This document shows positions 49,850 through 60,498 of a stretch of 64,000 nt of DNA, one piece after another. The notes under the pieces are model-generated. The model saw only the letters and a list, made by a program, of their open reading frames with translations, did no database searches and was not told the DNA's origin. Origin of the DNA: Pyropia yezoensis (lineage: Eukaryota > Rhodophyta > Bangiophyceae > Bangiales > Bangiaceae); the NCBI GenBank assembly GCA_009829735.1, contig CM020618.1, positions 24,165,346 through 24,229,345 on the forward strand. Direction: 5' to 3'. How positions within the stretch are numbered: position 1 is the first letter of the stretch; each line of letters starts with the position of its first letter. The translations under genes were made by a program, and so were the position numbers.

Positions 49850-51177
49850 ACACTGGCGCTACCTCAAGACCAAGCGCGGCCGGCACGCCTTGTACCAATT
49901 GGCGGCGGAGTTCGTCCAGAACTATCACGTCGACAACGCGAAGACAGACTCCATCTGCAAGGGGCGTGTGGTGCGGCGCTTGCGACTGTTTCAGTTGGCG
50001 CTTTTATTGGCGAAGGTACGTTCCTGCGTTTGCTTGTGTCGCATCGTGTGTTTTCGTATGTATTGCCGATTCGCGTATCGCGTGGCTTATGGTTGTATTC
50101 TTGTGCATCGCCCCGCATATCCGCGTGTCTTCTTGTATGGACCTGTAATTCTTTGCCCAACTGGTCCATTGACCTGTGACGTTGACCGGTGACTGACATA
50201 AGACGCTGCAGTGCTGTGGCTTTTCATTGGCAACCATATGTCCTGTTGCTCTTTGTGGTTGTTACGTTGCTCCTGACGTTGGTCTCATGTTGATGACAAA
50301 TGCGCTCCAAGCTATTTTTGAAGGCGTTCACAAAGCAGGGGACACAGGAAGTGCTTGGTGTGTTGACCCCGTCGCAGCGGGCCTACTTTTGCGAGGAGCT
50401 CGCGGCTCTGTTTCAGTCGGCGGGCTCGCCCGATTGTGTCTTGGTGCGGCTATTTTAAGACCGTCGTGGACGAGGACGACTGCGCGTCCCTCAAGGACCC
50501 CGAGGTCACTCTGGGGACGCGGACGTTTTCCTCGCGGCGCAGTGCCAAGCGCAAGTTCAAGGGCGATGAGGGGAAGCAGAAGAGCGCCCTGCGTCCGTTG
50601 GGGGACACCTCCATCGAGGAGGAGTCGGACTTTTACTCTGACGAGGACGTCGTGTTCGCGACGCCACCGTCCGTGGCCGTCGCGTCGAAGTCGCGCGACG
50701 AGCCCCGTCGTCAAAGCCGAATGTGAACCGAGCCGGTGAGTGAAAATGAGCCTGTGGTTAAGGTTGAGCTGGCGGGTGGGAGCGACGATGATGTCAAGAT
50801 CCTCGAGGATGAGGAGGGTGACGATGATGCGTCGTGGGAAGGGGGTGGATCGGAGGAGATCGGAGCGGAGTGTGAAGATGAGGAGGCATCCGGCGAAGGC
50901 AACGAGATGGGGGAGGGAAGTAAGAAGTACGCGGACGACGAGGATGAGGAGGATGAGGATGATGAGGAGGGTGAGGAGGATAAAGGAGGAAGAGGAAGAT
51001 GATGTGGATGAGGAGGGTGAGGTGGATGAAGAGGAGGTAGCAGAGGTGGATGACGAAGAGGACGATGAAAAGCAAGGGAGTGGGGGGGAAAGTGTCGATG
51101 AGGGTTGCGGGGATGTGGAAGAGAGTGGAGATGATGATGAGAGTGAAGCGGGAGAAGAGGATAGTGGTGATGCGTGA
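49850..51177 (+). pseudogene. Decayed spliced gene for a basic-to-acidic protein of unknown family
   Basis: A coding-like exon ends at 50015 (WRYLKTKRGRHALYQLAAEF, then VVRRLRLFQLALLLAK) before a good donor GTACGT. A second block joins in phase if the intron ends at 50311: LFLKAFTKQGTQEVLGVLTP and SQRAYFCEELAALFQSAGSP. It reaches a TAA at 50456-50458, but one base out of frame the same segment continues KTVVDEDDCASLKDPEVTLG. That frame hits a TGA at 50724-50726, then reads on (TEPVSENEPVVKVELAGGSD) into a very acidic tail. Another shift near 50990 extends the tail to 51177. The ordinary codon-like sequence broken by three lesions suggests a recently decayed gene. I do not recognise it. Confidence 0.4.
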
Positions 51178-53154
51178 CGGACGCGATGACCTTCACCACT
51201 TGGTATGTGTGTGTGTTTGATTGTATATCTTCGCAATGGATTGTATCCTTGTTGTGTGTTTTGTTGTCCATCGTTGCAATGGACTGCATCCTGTTGTCCG
51301 TGGTCACATTCTCGTTGTCTTACTATCCCACTTGCCATTCGCCTCCCCCCCCCCCCACCCCCCGCCCCCCCCCCCCCCCTTCCTTGACGGGCCACACCTT
51401 GGCCGCGACTGCAGGTGTCGCTGGGCTGTGACGACAATCACGGTGGCCTGTGCCGACGTGCCCCGCCGGCCTCCATTGGCGCTGTGTGGTGGCCGTCGTC
51501 CCGCCGGCGTGGCGGCGCTGGCGGCCGATAAATGGCCGTAATGGGGAAGGGGTTGCATACCCCTGCTGGCTGTGATGTGGTGGCGGAAAGCGTGTCCCCG
51601 CCCCAGTGACGGTGGCGGGGGGGTGGCGGGCGCTTTTCTCCCAAAAATCCTAGTGATGGGGGCCGGCGGCCGCCGCTTTTTGGTGGCGGCGGCCCAGGCG
51701 GTGGGGGTCGTGGTGGCGGTAGTGGACGCCAGCGGAGGTAGAACCCGCGTCAGCGGTCGTGTACGCCTCCGCGCAGTCCATTGCCGCCGTCTCAGGCGCC
51801 GTGAAAGTGGCCACGAAAGGGATGGAGCGGTGGTGGCGGCGGTGGCGGTTGCGGCTGCGGTGGCGGTGGCGGTGGCTGTGGTGACCGCGTCGGAGGAAGT
51901 TGCGGCCGTCCACGTCACTAAGCTGTTTCAAAACTTCGTCGACAGTGCTCGAGCGGTGCTCTCGGTTGCTTTGCCTGTCCACAGCCTGGTGTACGATGCT
52001 ACGTGACGGTGAGCGCTGTGCTGACGAGGGGTCCCACGCTGGCCGCGTCTTTATTTGGAAGCCTCGACCCTTGCAATGGCGTGCTATGAGTGGTCCAATC
52101 GGGCCAAGTAATTTACGTAACACGTCCAGCGGTTGTTGTGCCGCCCGCCAGCAGCAGCCGGCGATGCGACCGCATTGCTCGCCTGCGTGGCCCCTGGAAG
52201 GCCGCACCTTAATGCCCTCAGGCGTGCACAGATCGCTGCTCTCTGGGTCTCCAACGCTGTCGGTAGGGCTCCACATGGCCGTGGGATCCAGCACCCTGGC
52301 TAAAAGAGCAACCCCCGCTGACCAGCTCGGGTTCCGTCCCGTCTGCGACGTCAATAGCGAGCACCTCTCCGAGATCCTTTACAGCGCATCCTTGCGGCAC
52401 TTTCCCGGCAGCCGCGTCTACTGCATGCGATCCTGTCCCCTTCAATCTCCTACGCGTCGCTGTCGACCAAGAGCCTCAAGTGAGTTATCAACTCTCTTTT
52501 TTGCGCCGAGCTGCACGGCGAGAGGCTCTTGGTGGTGACCGTCTGCCTGTCGTGAGTTATCCACGTTATTTTCGCGCAGAGTTGCACGGCGAGGGGCTGC
52601 TGGAGGTGACCGTCTTCGTGCTGTCGTAGCACATTATCACGGTGGGCGTCTGATTTTTTGAGGATATCTTGCCCTTTTCTCTCGCCGTGAGTGTGCATCT
52701 TCTTGTTCCTTGGATGAGTGTGCGAGTTTGCATGCGCTTTCTTTCTGTGTACCTTCGACTAGTCAGCAGCAATTGTAGAAAGAACCATCCGGCCGGGAGG
52801 CGGCATCCACTCAGACATGCCTTCCGGATGGCGGCCATCCTTCAGGGTCCGCCACGGTGTATCTGGTGGACGCGGTGGAGGTCGCTCCGTCCGGGTTGGG
52901 CGCAGGCCCCTCTCCACCCCCCCCTGCTCTCCCGGCACCCAACACGACCTGCCGGTTGCCACTGTCAGCCGCTCCAGCCGAGGCGTCGGCACGAGGTGCA
53001 TTCCGCCGGTGTCCCGGTAGCACCGCCACCACGAGGTTAACATGTGGCGTGCATCAAGCCAGCGGGTCCAAGCGCAGCCGAAGTGGACGGCCCAAGGACC
53101 CCAAGCTCCCCGGCGGGATTTTAAGTCCGAGCCAAGGATGACCATCATGGCGTT
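51178..53154. other. Intergenic with coding-like fragments
   Basis: It holds a strongly C-rich tract (51340-51382), an Ala/Val low-complexity stretch (51830-51900), and a short coding-like piece near 52325-52420 (LGFRPVCDVNSEHLSEILYS) that ends near a donor-like CAA|GTGAGT at 52480. A 72-bp direct duplication starts there. These may be fragments of one decayed gene; I cannot join them with confidence. Confidence 0.35.
52480..52624 (+). repeat. 72-bp direct duplication with coding-like sequence
   Basis: GTGAGTTATC begins both copies, at 52480 and 52552. Each encodes, in its own frame, AELHGE(R/G)LL(V/E)VTV followed by a stop. The changes are scattered, so the duplication is not recent. Confidence 0.65.
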
Positions 53155-53769
53155 ATGGGTGTCCTTCGTCAATTCAAGACTAGCAAGTCGGGCTCGAGCT
53201 TGCAGCTCTCGTTGGCCAACGCCGCCTCCTGGATTAGCGCGCACTCGCAGCTGCAGGAGAAGTAAGGGCGCATCAACCAGCTGGCGGTCAAGCGCATCTT
53301 GGAGTCAATTAAGGCGCACATGAACAACAGGGCGATGACGCCGACGGTGACGGGCGCGGCCGAGCTTACGGTGGAACGCGAGAACGAGGACGAGGCCCAG
53401 GCCGCGACGTGGAGAATGCCCTGTGAGCAGATGGTCTCGTTGGTGCGCATGGCGACGTCTGACGTCGGCCACACGGGCAGGACCTTGCGGGTGCCCGTAG
53501 TGACGGTCAGGTCGGCGCTTGACAACTCCCCTCCTGAGGCGGCCACGACGCCGCGGACTACGGCTCTCCAGGACCGTGGCGGACCCGTGAGCCCCACCGC
53601 GTCCCCTGCAACGCCACCGCGTCGGCACCGTCGCCTCCATCTCCGCGGCAGTCTGCTTCTGGCGCCAGCGGCGTCGGCAGTGATGGGGACGAACCGAGTG
53701 GCGCCGAGTCTGGTGTGTCCTGCTCAGGGCTGTGCAAGGGTACCGGATTTGGCCAAGCGTATTGTATGA
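53155..53769 (+). pseudogene. Coding-like ORF with in-frame TAA, unknown
   Basis: From the ATG at 53155 the frame reads MGVLRQFKTSKSGSSLQLSL and then ANAASWISAHSQLQEK, and meets TAA at 53263-53265. It continues in the same frame (GRINQLAVKRILESIKAHMN) to 53769. The region around the stop looks helical and like real protein; the last 80 residues become Pro/Arg-rich and are less convincing. There are no recognisable domains. It may be related to the decayed gene at 49.85 kb, but I see no direct similarity. Confidence 0.35.
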
Positions 53770-55500
53770 GACCGCACCGACTAGGTCAGAGTATCAAGCT
53801 GACAGTGGCCTGTGGGCCTGTCAGGTGCATTCGGCTGTGAGGCAAGTGCGAAAGTATGTATCAGGGGTATACGCACGTGCCCTACATCGGCATGTGTATC
53901 GGCAGATTGCGACGGCCAAGTGTATCAGTACCCTTCAGTGGACACGCAGTCGCTGACGTTTGGCCGCCCTGTCGATGGTGGCGCCGCCTGGGTGTAGCGC
54001 AGCCTGCTGGGCAGGCGCTCGTGGCACAGAAACCACTTGCCGCGACCCGTGTCCAGTGGCTAGTGGGTCGCTTCGGGGCTGCCTGGCGGTCTCGTCATCT
54101 ATTGCGGCCGTGTCTGTCAGCGGGGCCTGGATGCCTGTCGACCACAGGGCCTCAGGGGCACGGTATGCATGATAGTTGCGCGCCGTTTCGCATATACAAA
54201 ATTCAAAGAAGCTGCTCGTGCTCGCGAGTGGCTGCGCGTGGTCGGCCGCGTCGGCTTCGGCGCCGTCGTCAGTGCAGGTGGTAGGGCTGGAATGCTCGCC
54301 ACTCCTGCCCCCTCCGGCCTGCGCCCTCGGTTCGACGCGGTCGTCCCCCGCCACCTCCCCGTCCTTGCTGTCCCAGTAGAGGCGGCGGCCGTCATAGTGT
54401 CTGCCCCCACCGCTGCCGCCGCCGTCTCTGCCGCCGCCACGGCCACCGCCGCCATGCCGCCCAGCGTACCTCCGGCAGCCCCTTACCAGTTTTGCACCAC
54501 CTGCGCGCGGCAGGCGTGGCGGGGGCAAGCTGCCGTGCTGGTGCGGGTGCAGACCATCGCGGCCGCCTTACTACTGGTGCCACCGCTGACGGGGGCGGAA
54601 GCGGCGGCGGCAACGCGGCGGCTGTCAGGTCTGGCGGGGTCACTGCCGCCGGCAATGCCGTACCGCCCGCCCGACGAGGTGAGCGGGCGCTGGTGGTGCA
54701 GGTGGTGGGGAGGGTGCTCGTGATGGTAATGGTGGCAGCCGCCGACACCGCAGCGGCAGCGGCAGCAGCGGCAGCAGCCCCCCCCAGAAACGGGAAGCCG
54801 CGGTCCCTTCAATCCCCCCCCCCTACCCCCCCCCCCAAAGAGCACCAGCGGCACCACCGCCGAGTACCCCGTGCGGCGTTCTGGCCTTTGGGGACAAGTG
54901 GGCCCTCGGTGAGGTGACTTGGGACCCGGTCGGCAGTGGTACGTGGAACCCTACGCTGGCCGGGGATCCTTGGCCACGTGGCCCGGTGTTGTGGCGACAC
55001 ACCCGGAGCCCTGATTGGCCCACCCGACTGGAGGACTTGCCCGGGTTGTGGGCTTGCTGACCCCTTTGTGGTGTACTTGATTTTCGTATTTGTTATCCTT
55101 GCGTGATTTGGTGTCTTTCCCCTTTTTTCCCACTGGGTTTTTTCTGGGGATTGACATTTGTGTGTGGGGAGATTTTCGCTTACTTTTCGATAGTTGGCCC
55201 GGTGAGTGGCCGATGCCTTGCTGGCATTAGGCCCGCCGGGGGGCGCCCTCTGGGGGCCCCGCTGTGGGCCCCTGGAGGGGCCAGGGGGGGAGGTTCTTGA
55301 GGGTAGCTCCGGGGTCTCTCCAGGGCCATCTTGTAAAATCAACAGTGCTTTGGGTTCTTGCTCCCTCGGGCTTTTGTCCTTGTTACCTTTACCTCTGACG
55401 GGGTGGGCGAGTGGACCACGCTTGGGCTCTTACCTGTTCCTTCCTGGCCAGTCTGTGGTTTCCTGTGTGTGGTGGTTGTGGGGTCCAATAGGGCCATAAC
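53770..55500. other. Low-complexity region and presumed left part of element E
   Basis: 54370-54800 is rich in GCC/GGC triplets and gives long Ala, Gly and Arg frames on both strands without domains. The less GC-rich sequence after about 55060 probably belongs to the LTR of element E, whose left end I cannot define. Confidence 0.35.
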
Positions 55501-55510
55501 GTTACATTTA

Positions 55511-55527
55511 TGGTGGAGCAGCAGGGG
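55511..55527 (+). promoter_or_regulatory. Primer-binding site of element E
   Basis: TGGTGGAGCAGCAGGGG, the same 17 bases as in A, B and C. Confidence 0.85.
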
Positions 55528-55646
55528 AGGGCTTTACTACCTCTCCCGTATCGGGACAGCCCTTCCCTTTTTTCTGTGGCGTTTGACCCGTTTGGACCCT
55601 CTTGTGACGGAGATCGATTGGGCTAGGTCGATTGCCGCGGGCCAAC

Positions 55647-57100
55647 ATGACGGACCCTACCCCTGGTGGGCGGGGCCGTGGTGCGCCCTCGGACACGTCA
55701 ATGGTGACCCCCGCTGGTCGTGGTCGTGGGACCTCTGTTCCCGGTGGTCGCGGCGGAGGCGGGACTAGTGGCATTCCTCGCCGGGGTACGGCGCCCCCGG
55801 GCGGGATTCGGGCCCCTATGGGCCAGGATTCGCGTCAAGTTACGGGTCCCGCGATGGGGACCCAAGTTCTACCGGTAACCACTTCAACCGGACCCGAAGA
55901 GATTCGTACGACCCTTGAGACGTTCCAAGATGAGATTTTGGCCACCGTGCCCCAGGCCCTGAGTCAGAGCCCTGCTGGCCAGGATGGGTCACGTGATCCG
56001 CGCCGTTCGACCCGTTCGAGATCCCGTCGTCGTCGGTCCCGTCGTCACCGTTCGCATGGGTCCTCCACGTCCTCTATTTCCTCTGGGACCACTCTTTCAT
56101 CTGCTTTCGATGAGGACGACCTGACCACGGTCGGGGACACGACGCGTGGGCCAGATGTTATCAGCTGTTCCGATGATCGCTTTTCCTTGGTGCTGGAGTA
56201 CGGGACGTATCGCTTAAGGAACAAGAAGGCCACTTATGGGACCCGAGAAGCACGGAAGATGGGTCGCGTTGCCCGGAATATGAAGCACTCGTTCGCTGGG
56301 TATCCACATTTCTCGGGTAAAGAGGGCCTGAAGGTGTTCACTTGGCTCCGTAAGCTCGTTAAGGCCTGTACTGATAATGGGGTCTCGGAAGGTATGGCCC
56401 TATATGCGATCCCTCACTTTCTTTCCGGCGACGCTGAGCTTCGGTACACACGGGCCCTCCCTGACTCGACGAGCGCCTCTGGTGGGGAGTCGATCACGAG
56501 CTATCCTGAGGCCATCAAATGGTTCCTGGAGACCTATGCGGAACCCCATGCCCTTGCACTGGCCCAGGATAAGTTTGGCTGGGCCACGAAGGAACCCGAT
56601 GAGACCATTGAAGCCTTTGCTCTGCGTCTCCGGGGCCTGACTGAGATGTGTGGGAACATCCACACGGAAGGGACCATGAAGCAACAGTTGATCCAAGGAC
56701 TCCCGGAATACCTTCGAACCGATGCCTTTGTCTACAACGGGCCCAAGAGAGCCTATCAACAGCTGGTCACGTTCACGGCCGGGAAGTACAAGGCGGCCCG
56801 GGACGTGATCATTATGGCCCAGTCGGCGGGTTCCTCTAGCAAGGCCCCCGTGACGGGACCAGTTCGACGGCCCACTGATCTGAACCCGAAGAAGGTGCTG
56901 GACCCCCCGGCCTTGCTGACTGTGAATCCTATGGCCCCTCCAACGATCCTCAAGGGGCCCCTCGACAAGAAAATCGAGAAGACCAAGGCGGGCCAGACTC
57001 AAGGATTCTATTCGGAGACCCCTCGACTCGTTGGGATCCGGACCATGGACAGTCGCCGACCCTATCGATGCGACCTGTGCTGGGAGTCGGGCCACATGGC
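55647..57100 (+). pseudogene. gag: Gag of element E, truncated by insertion of D
   Basis: The ATG at 55647 in GCCAACATG opens a frame without stops to the insertion point (484 codons). The N-terminus is Gly/Arg/Pro-rich and followed by an Arg/Ser stretch (RSRSRRRRSRRHRSH). A capsid-like domain covers about residues 180-390 (HFSGKEGLKVFTWLRKLVKA; MKQQLIQGLPEYLRTDAF). The C-terminal zinc knuckle starts C-DLC-WESG-H and is cut two residues later at base 57100. The three codons that follow are element D LTR sequence ending in TAG. The portion present is undamaged, so E was probably intact when D inserted. Confidence 0.88.
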
Positions 57101-57463
57101 TGTAGCACAATAGGAATCCGTCGCACGTCCACTCTCAGGGAACACTCACCAAGGGGGATCGGCACCAACGTCACCGGGAGGCCAAGGTTGCTGTCCTTGG
57201 AGCGCAAGCCACGGGACCAAGATGGGAGCCCAAATGGGAGGGGTTTGTTGTTCTACCTTGGCCGGCGGTGGATTCGCCACCGGCCCCCTCGTTATAAACC
57301 CTCGGAGACACTACTAACTACCCTCCACCCCAAGATGCAAGTCCCTCTGGTCATACGTAACTTATAGATACCGTGACCAGTACGAACTATCAATTTGAAA
57401 GTTAAGGGTTAGAAGTAGCCCCCCTGATATTAGGGTCACAATACGGACAACCATATTGCTACA
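57101..57463 (-). repeat. Element D 3' LTR
   Basis: This is 363 bp with TGTAGC/GCTACA ends. At the 13 sites where the two LTRs of A differ, it matches the A 5' LTR at ten and the A 3' LTR at three. Confidence 0.93.
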
Positions 57464-57476
57464 TATCCCCCCCTTA
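57464..57476 (-). promoter_or_regulatory. Polypurine tract of element D
   Basis: The minus strand reads TAAGGGGGGGATA next to the 3' LTR. Confidence 0.8.
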
Positions 57477-57640
57477 GATTCGGCCCGTCCTCGGGTCGAG
57501 TTGCATTCGGGGTACCGAATGTAAGTGGGTCGCGTGACCGTTTACCCGTCGGGTGGGGCTTTGCGCCCCGTCGCGACAGACACCCCTTTTCGAGGTTGTC
57601 TCAGGGGGGTGCCCCCCTTTGCGTGGTACACACACACGAT

Positions 57641-57685
57641 CCGTTTTCCGGACCGTTAAATTCCCGATGCGGGTTGCTGTTCACG
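57641..57685 (+). promoter_or_regulatory. Conserved block upstream of the antisense ORF (element D)
   Basis: It has the same block with GACCGTTAAATTCCC as in A and B, 365 bp before the ATG at 58051. Confidence 0.35.
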
Positions 57686-58050
57686 CCCCCCCTTTCCGAG
57701 GGGTGGTGCAAGCGGATCCGCCACCAGGTGCCTGGTGGTAGGGGGGCCCCTCTCGTGTGGACGATTGAGTGGGGGGCGGGGGCTGCCCGCGTTGCGTGGG
57801 GGCGGTTGGGGGTGACCCCCCTTACTTACCCCGTGTGTGGGTGTGGCCCCGTCCCGCCCAGGTGCCTGGGTGGAGCGCGGTCGTAGCCCCGTGGGGCGCG
57901 GGTCGACCCGCGTGCCTGCGGCGCTTCTCGTGGCCGTTTGTGGTCATAAGCGCGGGTGTCCGCGCTTCCCTGGCTCGTCCCGGTTATCCCACCGTACCGG
58001 GTTGTAGCCGTCGACGGCTTGTGGGCGCGGGAGACTCCGCACCCGTTATC

Positions 58051-60498
58051 ATGTCCTATCCCCAGGTGCTTGAAGAGGAGGAAGACCTCCTGATCGGGGA
58101 GGAGATGGAGGACGACGCGCCTGTCGGTCCCGACGCCGCGCGTTACGGGGTGAGCTCGTCTGACGACGACGGGCCTGCGGTGTCCGTCCATCTGTCGGCC
58201 GGAGGACTGTCGTCCGTGTGCAGCGGCACGACGGTGCCGTCGGCCGGAGGTCAACCCGGCGGTCAACCGCGCGTGGCGGCTTCTACCCCCTCTCTGCCGG
58301 CTGCCCGGATGGAGCCTGGTGCCGGTGCCGGCTCACCGCAGGTACCTCAAGATGGTCCGCCCTGCGGCGGAGGTGGCGACCCGCAGCCGACTCCGGCTGG
58401 TCAAGGTGGTCCGGGGGTCCGGGCGGTGACTCCTCGAGGCAGTCCCGACGTTGACGCGGGTGGTGGTGGCGGTGCGACACCCGGTGCGGTGGGTCAAGAC
58501 GGTGCGGGTGTCCGCACGGCCGGGGCTCCGGCTCCGGAGGCTGTCCAAGTGCCTTCCACTTCCGAGGCGGGGGCTACGCCGACGGGTGGTGCCGGCGCCG
58601 GTACCATACCTGCGGTGCCGCGGGTGTCGAGCGGTCAAGACGCTCCTTCTCCCATGGCGGTTGACACCGGGAGTTACTCCGGGCGGGCGCCCGCCCTTCT
58701 TCTTCCTCCTCGGCCTCGTCCATCTCCGACGTCGGCCCCTCTGCCGGTGGTGCGTCCTCCGGCGCCCCCGATTCTTCCTGGTCCTGCCCGGGTTGCCCCG
58801 TTGGGTGGCGGCGTCGCCGTGGCGGCGGGTCAACCCGCCATGTCGGTGTCCGACATGGTGGCTCGGGTTCGAGGCCTCACGGTGCAAGAGTCGATGGAGT
58901 CCGATGGGCGTATGCGGGTGGACTTCCACCTGGTGCATCCCCGTGGAGAATCCTCCCGGCGCGTCAAGGTGGACCCGTGCTGGGAGCGGGAGTTGGTGCG
59001 GCTGGTCAACCAGCCGAACGCGGTCCGGGTGGAACACCATTGGATCCTGAGTCAGCCGGACGACCGGCATGCGCAGCTCTGGCGCACCCGGGTGGGACGG
59101 GGTGAGGTCTACCTCGACCCCAACTTCGGGGTCTGCGACTTGATTGCCCCCGCGTTGCCGCGGGAGATTGACTACCCGGCTAGTGCTCGGGGGATTGCGG
59201 CGGCGGCGGAGCCGGTTGCGTTTGGGGAGACGGTGAGCCGTACCGGTCGGTATCCCGACTTTGACTACTACCCGGGGGAACCCCCGTATCTGTCGTTGAC
59301 GGCTCCCTACCCGCCCATGGCGGGGTTGAAGTCGGCGTCGAGTTGGCGACGTAACCATGGTGTCATGGCCGATGCGTTCCGCACGGATATAACGTGTGCG
59401 TTGCAGACCGGCAACGGTCGTGCTCCGGTATACACTCCCGTGCGCCCGCCGCTATGGCAGGAGGGGTGGGAACCCGCCCCTGCTTTCCGGTTTGACACCG
59501 GCTCCTGCCTTCGCTACTTCGGGAGTGTGTTGGCCTCGCGACCGGTCCACCCGTTGCAGGGTACCTTCACCCTTGAGGTTACCCTCGGGCAGGCTTCATC
59601 CTTCTTGCTGTCCGTCCGCCGGCAGGGTCGTCTGTTTCATCTTCCGACGGGTGTCCGTCGGCACATCGCGCAGTTGGGCGTGGATCTGATAGCCGCCAAG
59701 ACCGGGTTGGCCCGGGAGTTCGAAGCCCTGCTGGCTGTTCACGATGCCGTGAACTGGGCTGGGGTGTTGGCCCTTCCCCCGTACCGGGACCCGCAGGCTG
59801 GGGCTTCCCCCTTGCCTCGTCACTCGTTGCGTGTCCGGCGTACTCAGCCGGGTGAGCCCAGTTGCCATGGGTGGGCATCCACCGAGGCTGTTGCTGACCT
59901 GGGTATTCCCATGGTTATCCATGACCCTCTTCAGGTCCTTGCTCCGTGGTTCGGTAACCCGATGCCGGCGGCGGTTGGCCGTCGTCCCCGAGAGTGGGGC
60001 TCTGTGGGTGGGGAGCGTGAGGTGTCCCGTCGTCGGGCGGAGTACCGCCGTGGTTACGGTGGAGCCCCTTCGGTAGGGTCCTACCGGGCCTCGTATCAGG
60101 TGCCACCGGCTCCGGTGGTAGCCGTGTCGGCTCCTGTGGCTCCTCTGGCTGCGCCAGTGTCACCTCCCGCCCCTGTCCTACATGACGGGGGTCCCCGTCT
60201 CTGGTATGAGGGCGTTGACGCCCTTGTTACCCGCGCAATGCGTGGGGGTCTCTCTGTTAGCTGGGGGGATATCCCCCCAGGTGCTGCGCTGGTTGGGTCA
60301 GCGCGTTGCTTCGGTGGCGTGCTGGACCGCCTCCAGAAAGCTCTGGAGGACGTGGAGGCTGGCCGCAGCACCCTCGTCCAGCTATGCACCGAGGTAACTC
60401 GGGTGGTCGACCGTCGTGACGTTGCCGACCGGTGGAGCACGGAGGTCTACGCGCTTATGCGTGAGTGGCCTCCCTCGGGCAGTGGGTCTACCCACTGA
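58051..60498 (+). CDS. Antisense ORF protein of element D (815 aa, intact)
   Basis: The ATG at 58051 (MSYPQVLEEEEDLL) aligns with the starts in A and B. The frame is also open upstream to 57769, but that part is not conserved. The disordered N-terminal region is about 26 residues longer and differs strongly, keeping the acidic patch (SSSDDDG), GLSSVCSGTT and SPMAVDTGSYSGRAP. The core (WERELVRLVNQPNAVRVEHH to LFHLPTGVRRHIAQLGVDL) and the C-terminus (VDALVTRAMRGGLSVSWGDI; CTEVTRV) are conserved, with mild changes such as Val/Ile and Phe/Tyr. Function is unknown. It ends TGA at 60496-60498, opposite the pol stop. Confidence 0.87.
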   Translation: MSYPQVLEEEEDLLIGEEMEDDAPVGPDAARYGVSSSDDDGPAVSVHLSAGGLSSVCSGTTVPSAGGQPGGQPRVAASTPSLPAARMEPGAGAGSPQVPQDGPPCGGGGDPQPTPAGQGGPGVRAVTPRGSPDVDAGGGGGATPGAVGQDGAGVRTAGAPAPEAVQVPSTSEAGATPTGGAGAGTIPAVPRVSSGQDAPSPMAVDTGSYSGRAPALLLPPRPRPSPTSAPLPVVRPPAPPILPGPARVAPLGGGVAVAAGQPAMSVSDMVARVRGLTVQESMESDGRMRVDFHLVHPRGESSRRVKVDPCWERELVRLVNQPNAVRVEHHWILSQPDDRHAQLWRTRVGRGEVYLDPNFGVCDLIAPALPREIDYPASARGIAAAAEPVAFGETVSRTGRYPDFDYYPGEPPYLSLTAPYPPMAGLKSASSWRRNHGVMADAFRTDITCALQTGNGRAPVYTPVRPPLWQEGWEPAPAFRFDTGSCLRYFGSVLASRPVHPLQGTFTLEVTLGQASSFLLSVRRQGRLFHLPTGVRRHIAQLGVDLIAAKTGLAREFEALLAVHDAVNWAGVLALPPYRDPQAGASPLPRHSLRVRRTQPGEPSCHGWASTEAVADLGIPMVIHDPLQVLAPWFGNPMPAAVGRRPREWGSVGGEREVSRRRAEYRRGYGGAPSVGSYRASYQVPPAPVVAVSAPVAPLAAPVSPPAPVLHDGGPRLWYEGVDALVTRAMRGGLSVSWGDIPPGAALVGSARCFGGVLDRLQKALEDVEAGRSTLVQLCTEVTRVVDRRDVADRWSTEVYALMREWPPSGSGSTH

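Larger units (their letters stand above)
55507..57100 (+). mobile_element. Element E: 5' internal part of a Ty3/gypsy element
   Basis: An LTR end (ACGTTACA at 55506) precedes a four-base spacer and a primer-binding site at 55511-55527. Gag follows and is cut by element D at 57100. The rest of E must lie beyond the window, on the far side of D. Confidence 0.75.

Noticed and set aside
50328-51437. A 369-codon Ser/Leu/Pro-rich minus-strand frame
   Set aside because: It is the antisense of the acidic GAG/GAT tract and of coding-like plus-strand sequence.
57769-58050. N-terminal extension of the D antisense ORF upstream of 58051
   Set aside because: The frame is open, but the peptide is not conserved in A or B and begins without ATG; the shared MS.PQV start is preferred.
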